Source: Lotus japonicus (taxonomy: Eukaryota > Streptophyta > Magnoliopsida > Fabales > Fabaceae). From it: a stretch of 64,000 nt of DNA. Within the stretch, counting starts at the first letter, position 1, and every line of letters begins with the position of its first letter. The DNA is taken from assembly GCF_012489685.1 (NCBI RefSeq), contig NC_080042.1, forward strand, positions 18,428,150 to 18,492,149, read 5' to 3'. A program made the translations under genes and the position numbers. Below the pieces are notes generated by a model. The model did not search any database and was not told where the DNA came from. It was given only the letters and a program-made list of their open reading frames with translations. Shown in pieces: positions 11,278 through 24,166 of this stretch.

Positions 11278-12400
11278 TCATTAAAGTGTTCACTGAATAG
11301 GTAATTTGAGATTTGTTTGAACTTTATAATATTATGAATATTAGTTGCAGTACTATTTGACAAGTTTTATATTACTGAAGCTTATTGTAAGTTGAATGAT
11401 GATGCTATCTTTGCCTTGTAAGTTTCTTAAATGGAAATAAAAGTGCTTCAACTACTTTCTACACATTAATAATTTAAACTTGTAAATGAGATTAAACGTA
11501 TCTGAAAATGTTTTGGTGACTTTGATGTGGGCATTTCTATTGTCTTTGGTATTTGCTAAACCTAGACTATAGAACATTTAATAAATAACTATTACAGGAT
11601 TTGATGTGTTAAACATATTAAAGTCATGATAAGGATGATGGTGGGCAATATTTGGAATGTATCATGTGTTATTCTTCCGAAACATGCTAATTAAATATTA
11701 ACAGAGGTGTGTTCCTAGAAAAGATTACCAGGGGTTGAGGATATTGTAGCAAGCTTTAGGATCACACAACTTCATTATTATAATTTCTCACCTTTGCTTT
11801 GTCATATCTTTCACATCATATGGCATAAGGTGAATAAAGTTGAATGGGTTGGCACCTTTTGTTTAAAAGATAAATCTTAACTTGAATTTGTGCTTAAATT
11901 TATGTAGATTATTAATGTCTTCCTGCATCTTGTTTGCAACAGGTTGAGTTCTTTGGTGAGGAGAAGGCCTTTCATCTTAAGGTACAAATTGTTTCCTCTT
12001 TAATTGTTAAGAAAAATAGTTGTAGATCTGCTTTTTATTTGCACCTGCACCATTCTTAGATGCACTCTAGAGCTCAATGATGACTCCTACTCTGTATAAA
12101 AGATTAGTATATATGGTGTTTCGTATGCTCCTTAGTTGCTGCACATGTAACTAGGAATGTTTTATCATGTATCAAGCAGTTTGTAGGGAAACAAAATTTG
12201 GTTTTATTTCAACATTATTGTCTTCATGCGTGGTTATAATATCTTAGAATACTCTAGGAGTAATTATTGGGTGAGCACAAACACAACACTTCAAATTTAG
12301 GCACACCAACTAAACAAATTACAAGTCACCAAAGTATAAATGATTAAAAAAAGTTAAACATATGTCACTTTCTATTCCTATAAGCTTGTAGGATTGCTCA
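11278..12400. other. 3' UTR and intergenic spacer
   Basis: AT-rich with no supported gene. A short exon-like stretch at 11942-11991, bounded by a good acceptor (TTGCAACAG) and donor (AAG|GTACAA), would code VEFFGEEKAFHLK. It cannot be tied to any gene. Confidence 0.5.
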
Positions 12401-12408
12401 CCACCTTA

Positions 12409-12756
12409 TCATGGCTGCCAAACCTTTACGTTCTTTACGTTGCTCACCGCTTCATCTGCAAACACAAATTTGTTGCAATAGCCAGTGGAGCTTGATGAGA
12501 ATTTGCAGAGAGAGCTCTGAGAGTGTGAGCTTGGTTTCTGAACCATAAAGCTTATGAGATATAGCATCATAAGCCAAGGCAGCCTCATGAGCGGTTCCAA
12601 ATGTTTTGAACCATAGCCACAGCCCACAATTGGTTTCACGGATTTTAGCAATTCATTTCTCCAAGTTCTCAATCACACACCTTTTTAGTTGCAACTTGCA
12701 ATTTTAGAGTCTTATTTGCCCTTCATGCTTCCCTTTCTAGAGCTGGTCTATGCAGG
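12409..12756 (-). pseudogene. DREB2-like AP2/ERF fragment, left arm
   Basis: The minus strand contains RKGSMKGK, stop, ..SCN, stop, KGV, and after a frame change AKIRETNCGLWLWFKTFGTA, then EAALAYDAISHKLYG. This is the DREB2 pattern RKGCMKGKGGPEN..CxYRGVRQRTWGKWVAEIRE..RLWLGTF..A.EAALAYDxAAxxxYG, known from the plant dehydration-responsive factors. Several stops and at least one frameshift make it dead. It mirrors the plus-strand fragment starting at 12758; the two arms meet around 12757. Confidence 0.6.
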
Positions 12757-12757
12757 C

Positions 12758-13120
12758 CTACTAAAGAGGCTTGCACAAGCTAACTCTAGAAAGGGTTGCA
12801 TGACTGGTAATCAGATTCTGAAAAATGCAAGTTGCACCTACAAAGGTATGAGACAAAGAACTTGGGGGAAATGAGTTGCTGAAATCCGTGAGCATTCGCG
12901 ATCTCCCATGAGACTATCTTGGCTTATGATGCTGCAAATGCAATATTTATGGCTCAAAACCCAAGCTCGATCTCCTTGAGCTCTCACTGCTACAAATTCT
13001 CATCCATCTACACCTTTTCGGTACTTGCAACGATGCAGAGTTTTCCAGATGGAGTCATAAGGAACGAAGAGGATTGACAGCGATGATAAAGGCATAAAGT
13101 GGTGAGCAATGTTACGAGCA
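12758..13120 (+). pseudogene. DREB2-like AP2/ERF fragment, right arm
   Basis: The plus strand reads NSRKGCMTGN...ASCTYKGMRQRTWGK, stop, VAEIREHS. This matches the DREB2 leader motif and the start of the AP2 domain, with the Trp codon after WGK changed to TGA. A frameshift follows, and the rest of the domain (LAYDAANAIFMA-like) decays. It is the inverted partner of 12409-12756. No product can be made. Confidence 0.65.
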
Positions 13121-13235
13121 TCTAGGAATTTAAAGTGACCTCTGTTTCTTTTTTTTATTTTATATTTTGTTGTCTTGTAATATTTTTTTAGCATGTGTGT
13201 CTAAATAAGAGATGTTGGGTTTGTTCTCGCCTAAG

Positions 13236-14191
13236 GGTGGCAATATGGGCTCAGCCTGCCCTGCCAACGTTTTAGGCGGGTTGGGCTGGGGATATGCGGC
13301 TGGGATGGGCTGGCCTGCAGAGTTCTTTGTTGTTATTTTTTCACACAGCTGGTCTGGAAACATTTGTTTGTTGGGCTGGAAATTTCTTTTTCCCCACTAT
13401 TCTAACTTGGCTGCAGCAGCCAGCAGTGTCTATACCAACACACACACACACACACACTCACTTTTCTCAGTCACTTGTCTTTTCTTACTTGTTCTGTTGA
13501 TCATTCTCACTCACGAGTCATGACACAAACACACAAAGTCCGTAGTTATCTTATGCCTAATTTGGTTTACACCTCTTTTATTTCACATTCCATGCATGGT
13601 AATTGACGTTTAGAACCTGAAATAGCTGTGGGAGCGGTTGCGCAAATGTACCAACTTTGGGATGAGTTGTAATAAAGGCTAACTGGTTTAATTACAAATA
13701 TTTTAAAGTCCATAAATACATCATATAACCAATAAATACTTGACAAATCTTGCTAGGTATAGAATCCATGTAAAAACGGTGGTTACATTGTTATCGTTTC
13801 TAGACTTTTCAATCCACTCACAAATTTAATATTGCAGGGCTTTAGTTTCTACCTTTTTCTATTGTGAATAGTATTGGCTTATCTTCCTAGAAGATTATCC
13901 ATATTGCTGCAAAAAGATATGAATGTTTCTTAGAGTAACTTGTTCCTGTTGAAATAAATATGCTGCACCTAAAAAGATGGCAATTTGGCCTCTTTCTATC
14001 TAATGTTTCCATTACGCAACAATAATTCCAGAGTTTTCGTGCCAATGATGTTTGGATTTTTTTTTCATTTATAATGGCCTGCCAGCGTCCTTTGGTGGGG
14101 CGAGACAGTATTTCTAGCCCACTCTTTTTGCCGGGCCAGTCTAACCCGTCTTGTTTGTGGCTGCTATGAGCAGGCCAACCTGTATATATGT
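13236..14191. mobile_element. Probable non-autonomous hAT-type DNA transposon
   Basis: Flanked by an imperfect 8-bp duplication (CGCCTAAG at 13228-13235, CACCTAAG at 14192-14199), the length used by hAT elements. The left end GGTGGCAATATGGGCTCAG and following G/C-rich words (GGCGGGTTGGGCTGG) are typical of plant hAT subterminal regions, and the right end carries complementary words (GCCGGGCCAG, CTAACCCGTC, TGTCACCTAA). The terminal repeats are degenerate and no transposase is present. Confidence 0.5.
13438..13458. repeat. (CA)n microsatellite
   Basis: About ten CA units, within the probable hAT-type element. The second copy is at 24369-24389. Confidence 0.9.
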
Positions 14192-14212
14192 CACCTAAGA
14201 ATTACTCCTTGC

Positions 14213-14262
14213 TGAGTTTTTTTTTTTTTTTTTTGTTACAACTCCTTGCTGAGTTTGTGCTC
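14213..14262. repeat. Direct repeat around a poly(T) run
   Basis: ACTCCTTGCTGAGTTT occurs on both sides of a T-run plus GTTACA. This is the footprint expected of a minimal poly(A) retroposition event or of slippage. It recurs in the second copy near 25135-25185. Confidence 0.45.
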
Positions 14263-15425
14263 ACATAAGAAATACTGGAAAAGCTGGATTTACTCTTCGT
14301 CAAGAAAATAAAACTAAATTTTGGGTAATTTTCAAGAGATAAAAACTTAATTAACCAATAAAACTATAGGACAAGATTTTGACCAAAACTAGATTTTGAC
14401 TAACAAAAACCAATTAAACTAGATTTTATCGTCCACTTAATTTGAAATTCATCTTCTTAATTTTCATCCAAGGCATACATACAAATGAAACAGTTGTTTC
14501 TATTGTAAACATACTCTTCAAATCCTTTAAAAAAAAAACATACTCTTCAAATAAAACTAAAACAAGTTTTTTTTTTTTTTAATTAAAAAACTAAAACAAG
14601 TTAATGGTATAATAATGCGTTGATACTGATGAACAATATTTTACCCACTATTGATAATTCTTAATTTTCCATTATTGATGATTCTTTGTGCTTAATTCAC
14701 TTTGTTTGGCATGAGTTTTTTATTATTTAGTCTAATTAGGTATATTACTATTTTCAGGTCATATTTTGCATCAAAGGCGTTTTGGGCATTGCGGAATGAA
14801 GATTTTATTTGTGTCGAATTGAAGATTGTATTTTTATTATATTTTAAAATTTTATTTTCGAGATTATATTCTCAGGATTTATTTTCGTTTTTTATTTTCG
14901 GATTTTATCTTTAGGATTTGATTTTTATTTAGAATATAATTCCAGCCCTATAAAAAGATTTGTGCTGAAACAACTTGAGACAACTTTTGCTTTGCAATAT
15001 AATTTTGAATTTCAGTTTATCATTAGGGCTCTGTTAGGGTTTTCCCTTCTATTCCCTATATTCTATATTACTTTCACTGCTTTTGTTATTCCGTCCATGA
15101 AATGCTAACTTCCTGGATTAAATCTCTTTGGAAGTATATCGCACTCTTGAGGTATTGATTTTAATGAAAAATTCTTTCGTTATTAATTTTCTTCGTCTCT
15201 ATTTCTGAATCTATGGTTTGCTTAATTCTGTCGTTTTAGAAATAAGTGTTGATGTATGATCGCTTAGTTTGTGTAAATTCGTAAGTGTTTCATAAACGCT
15301 TAGTTTTTTAGAACTGTGAATTGATTTTCGCTTAGTTAATTAATTATCATGAATTAGAGAATCAATAAGAAGGAACTATTATGTTGAACCACATTGAGTT
15401 GCGGTATACTGAACCAAAGGGATTT
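14263..15425 (+). other. AT-rich spacer, then a possible LTR or foldback left arm cut by the gap
   Basis: No gene. From about 14950 the sequence looks promoter-like (CCCTATAAAAAGATTTG) and is followed by a leader-like stretch, which suggests part of an LTR. From about 15263 it is the left arm of the foldback seen whole at 26190-26868, and the gap interrupts it at 15425. Confidence 0.45.
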
Positions 15426-15525
15426 NNNNNNNNNNNNNNNNNNNNNNNNNNNNNNNNNNNNNNNNNNNNNNNNNNNNNNNNNNNNNNNNNNNNNNNNNNN
15501 NNNNNNNNNNNNNNNNNNNNNNNNN
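15426..15525. other. Assembly gap, 100 N
   Basis: Exactly 100 N, a conventional placeholder for a join of unknown size. The sequence ending at 15425 matches the sequence ending at 26352, and the sequence starting at 15526 matches the sequence starting at 4579. Confidence 0.99.
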
Positions 15526-17272
15526 GTGCCACTTTAGTGACTTTAAATCAATAGTGCGGAAAATGCGTAAATATTTTTTTCGTTTTCTTTTCAAAGAGAA
15601 GACTTAACATAATGAAGACTCAAACCAAAGATAATGATCATAAAGTAATTGGAGATAGTGCCCGCAGCGAATAAGTGCATCCCATGGTCAGAGCCATGAG
15701 TTTTATGAATACAGTTTTCAAGAAGATAAGTCAGCCCCAAACGGGAAATGACAATCAGAGCTGTGAAAACAATCCCCATATAATACACTCCTAACATCGA
15801 CCCTCATCCGATCATGCATGAAGTCTGGGTCCACGTCGAAGGCTCAGTAGTAGTCATTGTGCTCAGGATCCTCCCGAACGACGAACCATCTTGAATCAGC
15901 TGTTGGACGTCTGGCAGCAGGCCGACCGCCCAAAACACAACCATACACACAAAGCCAAGGCGCTAGGGTCAACACACGGAATATAATAGATAATACAAGC
16001 AACATGTGATGAATAAAGGGTATATATATATATAGGTTGTATATATACATATAAGTTCTGTATCGTCTACCTAAGGTATATACATAACATGTTATCAGAT
16101 TTCTAATAACAATTCAATATTCAATATCTCAACAATTCAATAAGTTATATCTTGAAAAACTCGATAAGAAATATATCAACGAATATAGTTAAATGCATGG
16201 TATGCCAATGCAATGTCATGCTCAAAATATGATCCGGATAGAATGAATAGATATTTATCAAAGATAGGATAAGGATGAATAGATATTTATCAAAGATAGG
16301 ATAAGGATGAATAGTTATTTATCAAAGATATTTTGAGAAGATATTTTGTAAAGATATTTTGAGAAGTATTTTGTAAATTGTACAGATTTGTTTAGATATC
16401 GGAGGATTTAGCCATAGAGTTAAGATAAAAATATGAGAGTGATTCCGATTCTTTCCTACTGATTCCATCGTATTTTAGACACGATATTCTCCCCGCCGAA
16501 TCTTCTAATTCTTCAAAGAAATATCGGTATGATTTTTTTTCTAGGCTTGTGTTTAATGCTATATATAGAGGTTGGAAAAACGCTGGAAAATGAAAGTTTC
16601 GTGATTCCGATTTTTCCAGTTTCATTCTCCGTGAATTCTAAGATAGGTTTTGGCGACATAATACCAAAACTCAAAAGAGGTTTCCTTGTATTTTAGGTGA
16701 CTAATGCAAAGTCGGTGTAAAACTATTTTACCCGATAAGTTACTTTTTGCATTGAATGTCGGAAGAGAAAACTTCCTTCTGAAGAAAGATGGGAAACATC
16801 AAGAGAAATGGGTGTACGCGTGTGAAATCTTCATTTGAAGCTCTGAATAGAAAAAGTCTTCATTGTCGGTTGATTCTAGGGTTTTGAAATACCAGGGTTT
16901 CAGTTTGGCAACTTCCGATGATTGGAATCGAACGTTCGTAGATCCTATAGTTTCGCCTCGAAACGATGGTCATATAAGGATTAAGAGAAATTCTAACATT
17001 TCTCTGAAGATTTTTGGAACTTATTCCTACAGTGTTCCAAGGGTGGAACATAGTCTTTTCCTAAGGTTCTTGTCCTAGGTTTAAGCGAATCGATCGTGCT
17101 ATACCTTTTATCGATTCGGATACAATCCTTAGACTTTTCCTGAACTTTCTCCTTCATATGTTTATTCCATTCGATAAACTCTTGTTCAGGTTTTTCCTTC
17201 ACGATACGTCAAGCCTAATCGTAAATGGAAATCTCTTCCACTTATTCTAAGCTTAAAAACTTGGGTCTTACA
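15526..17272 (-). mobile_element. Gypsy-derivative LTR, second copy (partial)
   Basis: Counterpart of 4579-6339. It begins directly after the gap inside the LTR and ends at the same boundary with Sirevirus debris. Most differences are one-base losses in homopolymers (for example around 15667, 15775, 16070 and 16360), a pattern of uncorrected sequencing error at a contig end more than of evolution. Confidence 0.85.
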
Positions 17273-17763
17273 AAAGGTAAACACAATAAGAACGATTGAA
17301 GAAAGATTTCTAAGAGAATATTGAATGGTTGCTTGAGCTTGCACAAAGTTTCTTAGCGTCTTCTTCCAACTTAAGCCTCTATTTATACTCCAAGGATTAG
17401 GTAGTTTCCGTTGCATGGAATGCTACCGTTGGAGGGCAAATATGTAACTTCCAGAGCCTCTGAACCTTCATGACAAAATTAGTGTTATTGTTAGTCACTT
17501 TGCAGGTTGCAAGTGCAGTTTGTAACATTCATTGATTTTAGTGAATTGCCTTCATCAGAAGAAGGAAAAAATCACCTTCACGGGTGGACTGGATTAACTT
17601 GAGCTTTTATCTCAAGTGAACCAGGATAAAATACTTGTGTGCTCTACTTCATATTCTTTAGCACCTAGTTCTTATCTTTAAGTTTGTCAAAACTTAAAAA
17701 GGGGAAAACTTTTGTTTAAAAACTCTATTCAAACCCCCCTTTCTAGTGTTTTTCGCACATTCA
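17273..17763. mobile_element. Sirevirus LTR fragments, second copy
   Basis: Counterpart of 6340-6830: a reversed promoter part (about 17273-17465), then a forward 3' part (about 17480-17763). It differs only by small indels. Confidence 0.7.
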
Positions 17764-18259
17764 ATAACTAATTAATATTGTGATTACTGTATAGTTCAAG
17801 TCAACTGTAATTATTCATACTTTTTTTATTGACTTATTCATACTTAAATATTATATTAATTATAATATAAATAAGAATTGATACTATAAATAATTATAAC
17901 TTTTATTAGATTAAGTTAATTTTTCTTAATATTAGTTAATATAATTATTAAATGAAATGAAAATTAATAACCAATTAATATTATTATTAATGCTGGTTCA
18001 AGTCAACTTTACATTTATATACATGTACTAAAAATTTTAATATAAATAAGTAATATAATGAATATAATAATGAAATTATTGAACATTTTCCTGAATGGTT
18101 GACTAAATTTGTTAAGTACAAAAGTAATAATGAGTAATAAAATTAATAATTAATAACTAATTATTTTTTTTTGAAAGATATTAATAACTAATTAATACTG
18201 ATGAATATATTTCAAGTTATTTGCTTATATATAGAGATAGATATTGAGAAATCTATCTC
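17764..18259. other. AT-rich upstream region, second copy
   Basis: Counterpart of 6831-7329, with a few one-base gaps. No gene seen. Confidence 0.6.
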
Positions 18260-18267
18260 TATATAAA
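18260..18267 (+). promoter_or_regulatory. TATA box of response regulator gene, copy 2
   Basis: TATATAAA, about 175 bases before the ATG at 18444. Copy 1 has TATATAAG. Confidence 0.6.
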
Positions 18268-18443
18268 AGTGTTTGTCCCCCCTCCCTGCTCAGCCAAACT
18301 TCTCCAGCTGTTGTTCCCCCCTCTTACAGCAACAAAGATCTTCGCCACCTCCCTTTCACCTCAATTCTTCAGTTATACTCAGTGCCCCACTCCAAATTCT
18401 CCACTGTTTCTCGAAACGACGTCGTTGCCTCACAACAGCAACC

Positions 18444-21400
18444 ATGGCTACACCGTTGCAGAAACGAGTGCACTCCGGCACCAGCTCCGGCGGCTCATAT
18501 GAGGTTACTTCCGCCCCGGAGTTCCCGGTGGGTCTCAGAGTTCTCGTCGTCGACGATGATACCACCACCTTGAAGATTATTGAGAAAATGTCTATTAGTT
18601 GCAATTATCGCGGTTAGTTTGACAACTGACTTTGTTCTCTTGATTTCTTCGATGAAATTCGTCAATTTTGCATGTTTTATTTTTATGATTGAATTGATGC
18701 TTCGTGTTGTTTGTGACTGTTTTTGTCGTTGTTTATATAGATCACATGGTGTTGCACTTGGAAATTTTAGATTTTTGTGTGCCTGTTAAAATTTATGCCT
18801 TGCGGCAGAGACGTGAATTCTGCAGGGGCACCTATTTGGGTATACCTAATTTGATATGGATTTGAGAACGGCTATTGTGCTAATGTCAACAACAATTGAG
18901 CATTTTCTCCCTTTAATTGAAAGCAGGAAATCCTAGGAAGATTTGCATGATATTCTTGCATTAACAATTCTTATACCCATATGATTTGTGCCTTTTATAC
19001 TTTTTTTGCTTGAATGTAGGACTTGCAAATTTTCTGGCCTTCAAGGCTCGACCTACTGTGGTTTATGTGTGTGTGTTCTTATTTGATGTGTTCAATGTTG
19101 CATAATGAATGTGAAAAAAGGGTTTGGTTTTGTTACATGTCATTTTGTAAGAAGCTGAACAAATTTCACTTTACTCTATTTGTATATGACATGGGTGGCA
19201 GCTGGTTTTCGAGTCTTGTAAATTTGAATATCATTTCTTCTTAACTCTCATTGTAATTTTGTCTTCCAGTTACCGCATGCTCTGATGCCACTGTTGCTTT
19301 GAATCTTCTGCGAGAGAGGAAAGATGATTTTGATGTGGTACTGAGTGATGTTCACATGCCAGACATGGATGGATATAAACTTCTTGAACATGTTGGGTTG
19401 GAGATGGATCTTCCTGTTATTAGTAAGCACGGTTTCTCTTTTTAATAGTATTACTTTACTTGTAATCCTTAACATTGAAAGTTGGTTTTTTTATGGATGC
19501 TGCAGTGATGTCTGTTGATGGTAGAACATGTGCTGTCATGAAGGGAATTAGACATGGGGCTTGTGATTATTTAATTAAGCCAGTACGTCTGGAAGAACTG
19601 AGGAATATATGGCAGCATGTCGTTAGGAAAATATACAATGAAAATAAAGAACATGCAAATTCTGGTGATGCTAAACATACTTCTTCTATTGAATTGGAGA
19701 TTGATGACCCATCATCTAAGAAGCCCCGTGTAGTGTGGTCAGTAGATCTGCATGAAAAGTTTGTTAGTGCTGTGATTCAACTTGGGCTTGACAGTATGAC
19801 TCTCCACTTATTTTTTCTTTCCATTTCTTTTGATTTTGCCTTTTATGACTACTTTGGATTTCAATAAGCATAAAAGCACAATCTAACTCGTATATATATA
19901 TATATATTTTTTTTTACTATTTTTAAGCATGAATTTCCATTTAGGAGATCAATTGTTTCTTGTACTTGTATTTCAGGGGCTGTGCCAAAGAGAATTCTAG
20001 AGTTGATGAATGACCCTGACTTAACAAGGGAAAATGTTGCAAGCCATTTGCAGGTTTGTTTTCATTCCAAAAGTTGAAGTGATTCTTTACCTTTTTCCGT
20101 GAGATCCATTTTCAGTTTTTTAGTTACTATCAATGGATATGCAACTGATCTCACCAGTTACCCTATCTTTCTTCTTTTCATTTTATATATACTATTTTTT
20201 ATGTAAGTTTTGTTATGTATTGGCCCACGATTTACCTTCTGTTTATTTTTATGATTAGTCTTTCTTAACATTGTTGATTTAGCAAGGATATGAGTGTTTA
20301 TGGCTAATTCGTAGAGGCAAAGAGGTGTCTACAAGTTCAAATTTTTTTATAAAAAAATTAATGGTTTTTTAGCATCAATGAAACTCAAATGTACAATGCT
20401 CTCTTTTGTTATTCCATGTTAGGAAGGGCTATTGATTGACGAGGTCGCATGTCATAAAAGAGGTTTTTAGTTTCTTTTTTTCAAAACTCAGTGTTTATCT
20501 TATTTAAGACAACATTATTAAATCTACTTCCGAAGAGGTTTAACTGTGCTACATCCATCATTTCTTACTGTTTTGGGTATGAAATTTTAGGTTAGACGTG
20601 TTGGATGATGTGTCAAGCTGAGATGATTGTCTTGAGTGGATTATGTAAAAAACAGCCAGAGAAATCATTATTGAAAGTTAATGCAATGGTTGATTTGACT
20701 TGAAAATGGAATTTTAAATTTGCTATGAATGTACAAACATAGTTACGAGAATTCCCTGGAATAAAATAAAAAAACTAAGATTAAGGGAGACCAAGAATGG
20801 CATATGCAGAAGTGTCATAAAGAACTTGTCAGTTTTGTATCTTTTTTCTGCTCTTTCTGAAAGCAAATGTAATTACTTGATTAGCTAAGAAGGGAAAATA
20901 TATATGCAAATGAATATTATCCATTTTTCTGTGATAAATGTCCATACATGTGAGTTTATGAATGTCAAGTGGTAGGATTTAAGACCCAAATCAATTTTGC
21001 TAATAACTAACCAGAAAGTAGAATTAGTTATTGGATCTGGAATATTATATGTTTTTTGATAGTTTTTACAAACTGAGGCACCAAATTATAGATAAATGAG
21101 CTTTGTTTTGTATTTTTAACTAATATTTCCATTCTGAACTGCAATTTCCATTGGCAGAAATTTAGAATTTATTTGAGGCGATTAAGTGAAGTGGCACAGC
21201 AACAGATTGGAATGCTAAATACAGTTCCTGGGACTATAGAATCCAAGTTGAGTGCATCTGGAAGATTTGACATACAAGCTTTGGCTGCTTCTGGCCATGT
21301 TCCCCCTGAAACACTTACAGCCATTCAAGCTGAGTTTTTAGGTCACCCCATAACTAACATAATACCTACGGTGGGCCAGATTACCCTTCTCGAAGCATCA

Positions 21401-22009
21401 AGACAGGGTCCAATACATTCTCATGTTCATCATGGTTTGGCACATGGTCAGCCTCTTGAAAAATGCCCTTCCAACATAGCCAAGAATTTCCCTCAGCCCA
21501 TCGTTACTTTTGATGGCACATCTTCAAGATATGTTGCATCGCAATCATCTAATACAATTAATTATGTGGGACCAAATAGTAGCGTTGGAAGGTTGGGCGA
21601 TCAGAATAATGACATGCTGGTGAATATATTGCGGCACCAACAACAGCAGCAGCACCCGCAACAGCCCTCACCTCTGATACAGGATCAAAGTCGATCAATC
21701 AATGTTCAACCATCTCGTGTGGTAGTTCACTCTCAAGCTTCTGACACTTTGAAGGTGGTGAATAATCTTGCTACTGTCAACCAGGGTTGCAGTTTTGGCA
21801 GGAATGCCATAATTGGTTATGGTTCATTGTCACAAAAATCAAATAAATCATTGAGTACATCTCAATTTACTAGTGGTGATGCCATAATTAATTATGGTTC
21901 TTGTTCAATAGGCTCCACCCATAGCAATATTCCGCAGCATCAAAACTCAACTTTCACATTTGGTGCTGCGAAACCAATCCCTGAACTTCTGCCTGTTACT
22001 GATAGATAA
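18444..22009 (+). CDS. Type-B response regulator, copy 2 (probable assembly duplicate)
   Basis: Exons 18444-18612, 19270-19422, 19506-19793, 19977-20053 and 21158-22009, all shifted by exactly 10930 from copy 1. I see no difference in exons or introns, including the TAA (22007-22009) that ends the ORF early. Motifs are as in copy 1: receiver with [13 protein letters not shown] and the IKPVR lysine, then the GARP domain, then the Gln-rich tail. Over 3.5 kb containing four introns, zero visible divergence together with the adjacent gap argues that this is the same gene represented twice. A very recent tandem duplication remains possible. For gene counting, treat copies 1 and 2 as one locus until shown otherwise. 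Confidence 0.85.
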
Positions 22010-22207
22010 GTTCCCTATGGTGTTAAATCTGGTGCTTCACTTGATCAAGCATGTCCTAGCAGTCTTGGATTTGTTGGCAGAGGTACCTGCATTCCAAGTA
22101 GGTTTATGGAAAATGAAATTGAATCTTCTGCAGGTGATTTTAGTCAAATGAAAGTATCCGTAGATAGCAATGGTAACACCATGAAGGAGGAGCCAAATTT
22201 TATATGA
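22010..22207 (+). pseudogene. Open C-terminal extension beyond the early stop, copy 2
   Basis: Same as 11080-11277. It ends at TGA 22205-22207. It cannot count as independent confirmation of the nonsense codon if the two copies are one locus. Confidence 0.55.
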
Positions 22208-23330
22208 TCATTAAAGTGTTCACTGAATAGGTAATTTGAGATTTGTTTGAACTTTATAATATTATGAATATTAGTTGCAGTACTATTTGACAAGTTTTAT
22301 ATTACTGAAGCTTATTGTAAGTTGAATGATGATGCTATCTTTGCCTTGTAAGTTTCTTAAATGGAAATAAAAGTGCTTCAACTACTTTCTACACATTAAT
22401 AATTTAAACTTGTAAATGAGATTAAACGTATCTGAAAATGTTTTGGTGACTTTGATGTGGGCATTTCTATTGTCTTTGGTATTTGCTAAACCTAGACTAT
22501 AGAACATTTAATAAATAACTATTACAGGATTTGATGTGTTAAACATATTAAAGTCATGATAAGGATGATGGTGGGCAATATTTGGAATGTATCATGTGTT
22601 ATTCTTCCGAAACATGCTAATTAAATATTAACAGAGGTGTGTTCCTAGAAAAGATTACCAGGGGTTGAGGATATTGTAGCAAGCTTTAGGATCACACAAC
22701 TTCATTATTATAATTTCTCACCTTTGCTTTGTCATATCTTTCACATCATATGGCATAAGGTGAATAAAGTTGAATGGGTTGGCACCTTTTGTTTAAAAGA
22801 TAAATCTTAACTTGAATTTGTGCTTAAATTTATGTAGATTATTAATGTCTTCCTGCATCTTGTTTGCAACAGGTTGAGTTCTTTGGTGAGGAGAAGGCCT
22901 TTCATCTTAAGGTACAAATTGTTTCCTCTTTAATTGTTAAGAAAAATAGTTGTAGATCTGCTTTTTATTTGCACCTGCACCATTCTTAGATGCACTCTAG
23001 AGCTCAATGATGACTCCTACTCTGTATAAAAGATTAGTATATATGGTGTTTCGTATGCTCCTTAGTTGCTGCACATGTAACTAGGAATGTTTTATCATGT
23101 ATCAAGCAGTTTGTAGGGAAACAAAATTTGGTTTTATTTCAACATTATTGTCTTCATGCGTGGTTATAATATCTTAGAATACTCTAGGAGTAATTATTGG
23201 GTGAGCACAAACACAACACTTCAAATTTAGGCACACCAACTAAACAAATTACAAGTCACCAAAGTATAAATGATTAAAAAAAGTTAAACATATGTCACTT
23301 TCTATTCCTATAAGCTTGTAGGATTGCTCA
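22208..23330. other. 3' UTR and spacer, second copy
   Basis: Counterpart of 11278-12400. No gene supported. Confidence 0.5.
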
Positions 23331-23338
23331 CCACCTTA

Positions 23339-23687
23339 TCATGGCTGCCAAACCTTTACGTTCTTTACGTTGCTCACCGCTTCATCTGCAAACACAAATT
23401 TGTTGCAATAGCCAGTGGAGCTTGATGAGAATTTGCAGAGAGAGCTCTGAGAGTGTGAGCTTGGTTTCTGAACCATAAAGCTTATGAGATATAGCATCAT
23501 AAGCCAAGGCAGCCTCATGAGCGGTTCCAAATGTTTTGAACCATAGCCACAGCCCACAATTGGTTTCACGGATTTTAGCAATTCATTTCTCCAAGTTCTC
23601 AATCACACACCTTTTTAGTTGCAACTTGCAATTTTAGAGTCTTATTTGCCCTTCATGCTTCCCTTTCTAGAGCTGGTCTATGCAGGC
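23339..23687 (-). pseudogene. DREB2-like AP2/ERF fragment, left arm, second copy
   Basis: Counterpart of 12409-12756, with the same stops and the same EAALAYDAISHKLYG-like stretch. Confidence 0.55.
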
Positions 23688-24051
23688 CTACTAAAGAGGC
23701 TTGCACAAGCTAACTCTAGAAAGGGTTGCATGACTGGTAAATCAGATTCTGAAAAATGCAAGTTGCACCTACAAAGGTATGAGACAAAGAACTTGGGGGA
23801 AATGAGTTGCTGAAATCCGTGAGCATTCGCGATCTCCCATGAGACTATCTTGGCTTATGATGCTGCAAATGCAATATTTATGGCTCAAAACCCAAGCTCG
23901 ATCTCCTTGAGCTCTCACTGCTACAAATTCTCATCCATCTACACCTTTTCGGTACTTGCAACGATGCAGAGTTTTCCAGATGGAGTCATAAGGAACGAAG
24001 AGGATTGACAGCGATGATAAAGGCATAAAGTGGTGAGCAATGTTACGAGCA
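23688..24051 (+). pseudogene. DREB2-like AP2/ERF fragment, right arm, second copy
   Basis: Counterpart of 12758-13120 with one extra A near 23740 (GGTAAATCAG against GGTAATCAG). With it the frame reads RKGCMTGKSDSE, closer to the DREB2 consensus RKGCMKGKGGPEN, so this copy probably has the correct base there. Still dead: a frameshift is needed to reach YKGMRQRTWGK, and a stop follows. Confidence 0.6.
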
Positions 24052-24166
24052 TCTAGGAATTTAAAGTGACCTCTGTTTCTTTTTTTTATTTTATATTTTG
24101 TTGTCTTGTAATATTTTTTTAGCATGTGTGTCTAAATAAGAGATGTTGGGTTTGTTCTCGCCTAAG

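Noticed and set aside
11942..11991. Extra 3' exon of the response regulator
   Set aside because: Splice-like edges, but the peptide does not resemble the family and lies beyond a stop, TGA and a possible poly(A) signal.
13212..13523. 103-codon ORF (MLGLFSPKGG...) as a gene
   Set aside because: Lies across the end of a probable hAT-type element and a CA microsatellite; no known motif.
7514..22009. Two tandem paralogues of a response regulator
   Set aside because: Coding and intron sequence show no visible difference over 3.5 kb, and the copies abut a 100-N gap. An assembly duplicate is the simpler reading; both are listed with that caveat.
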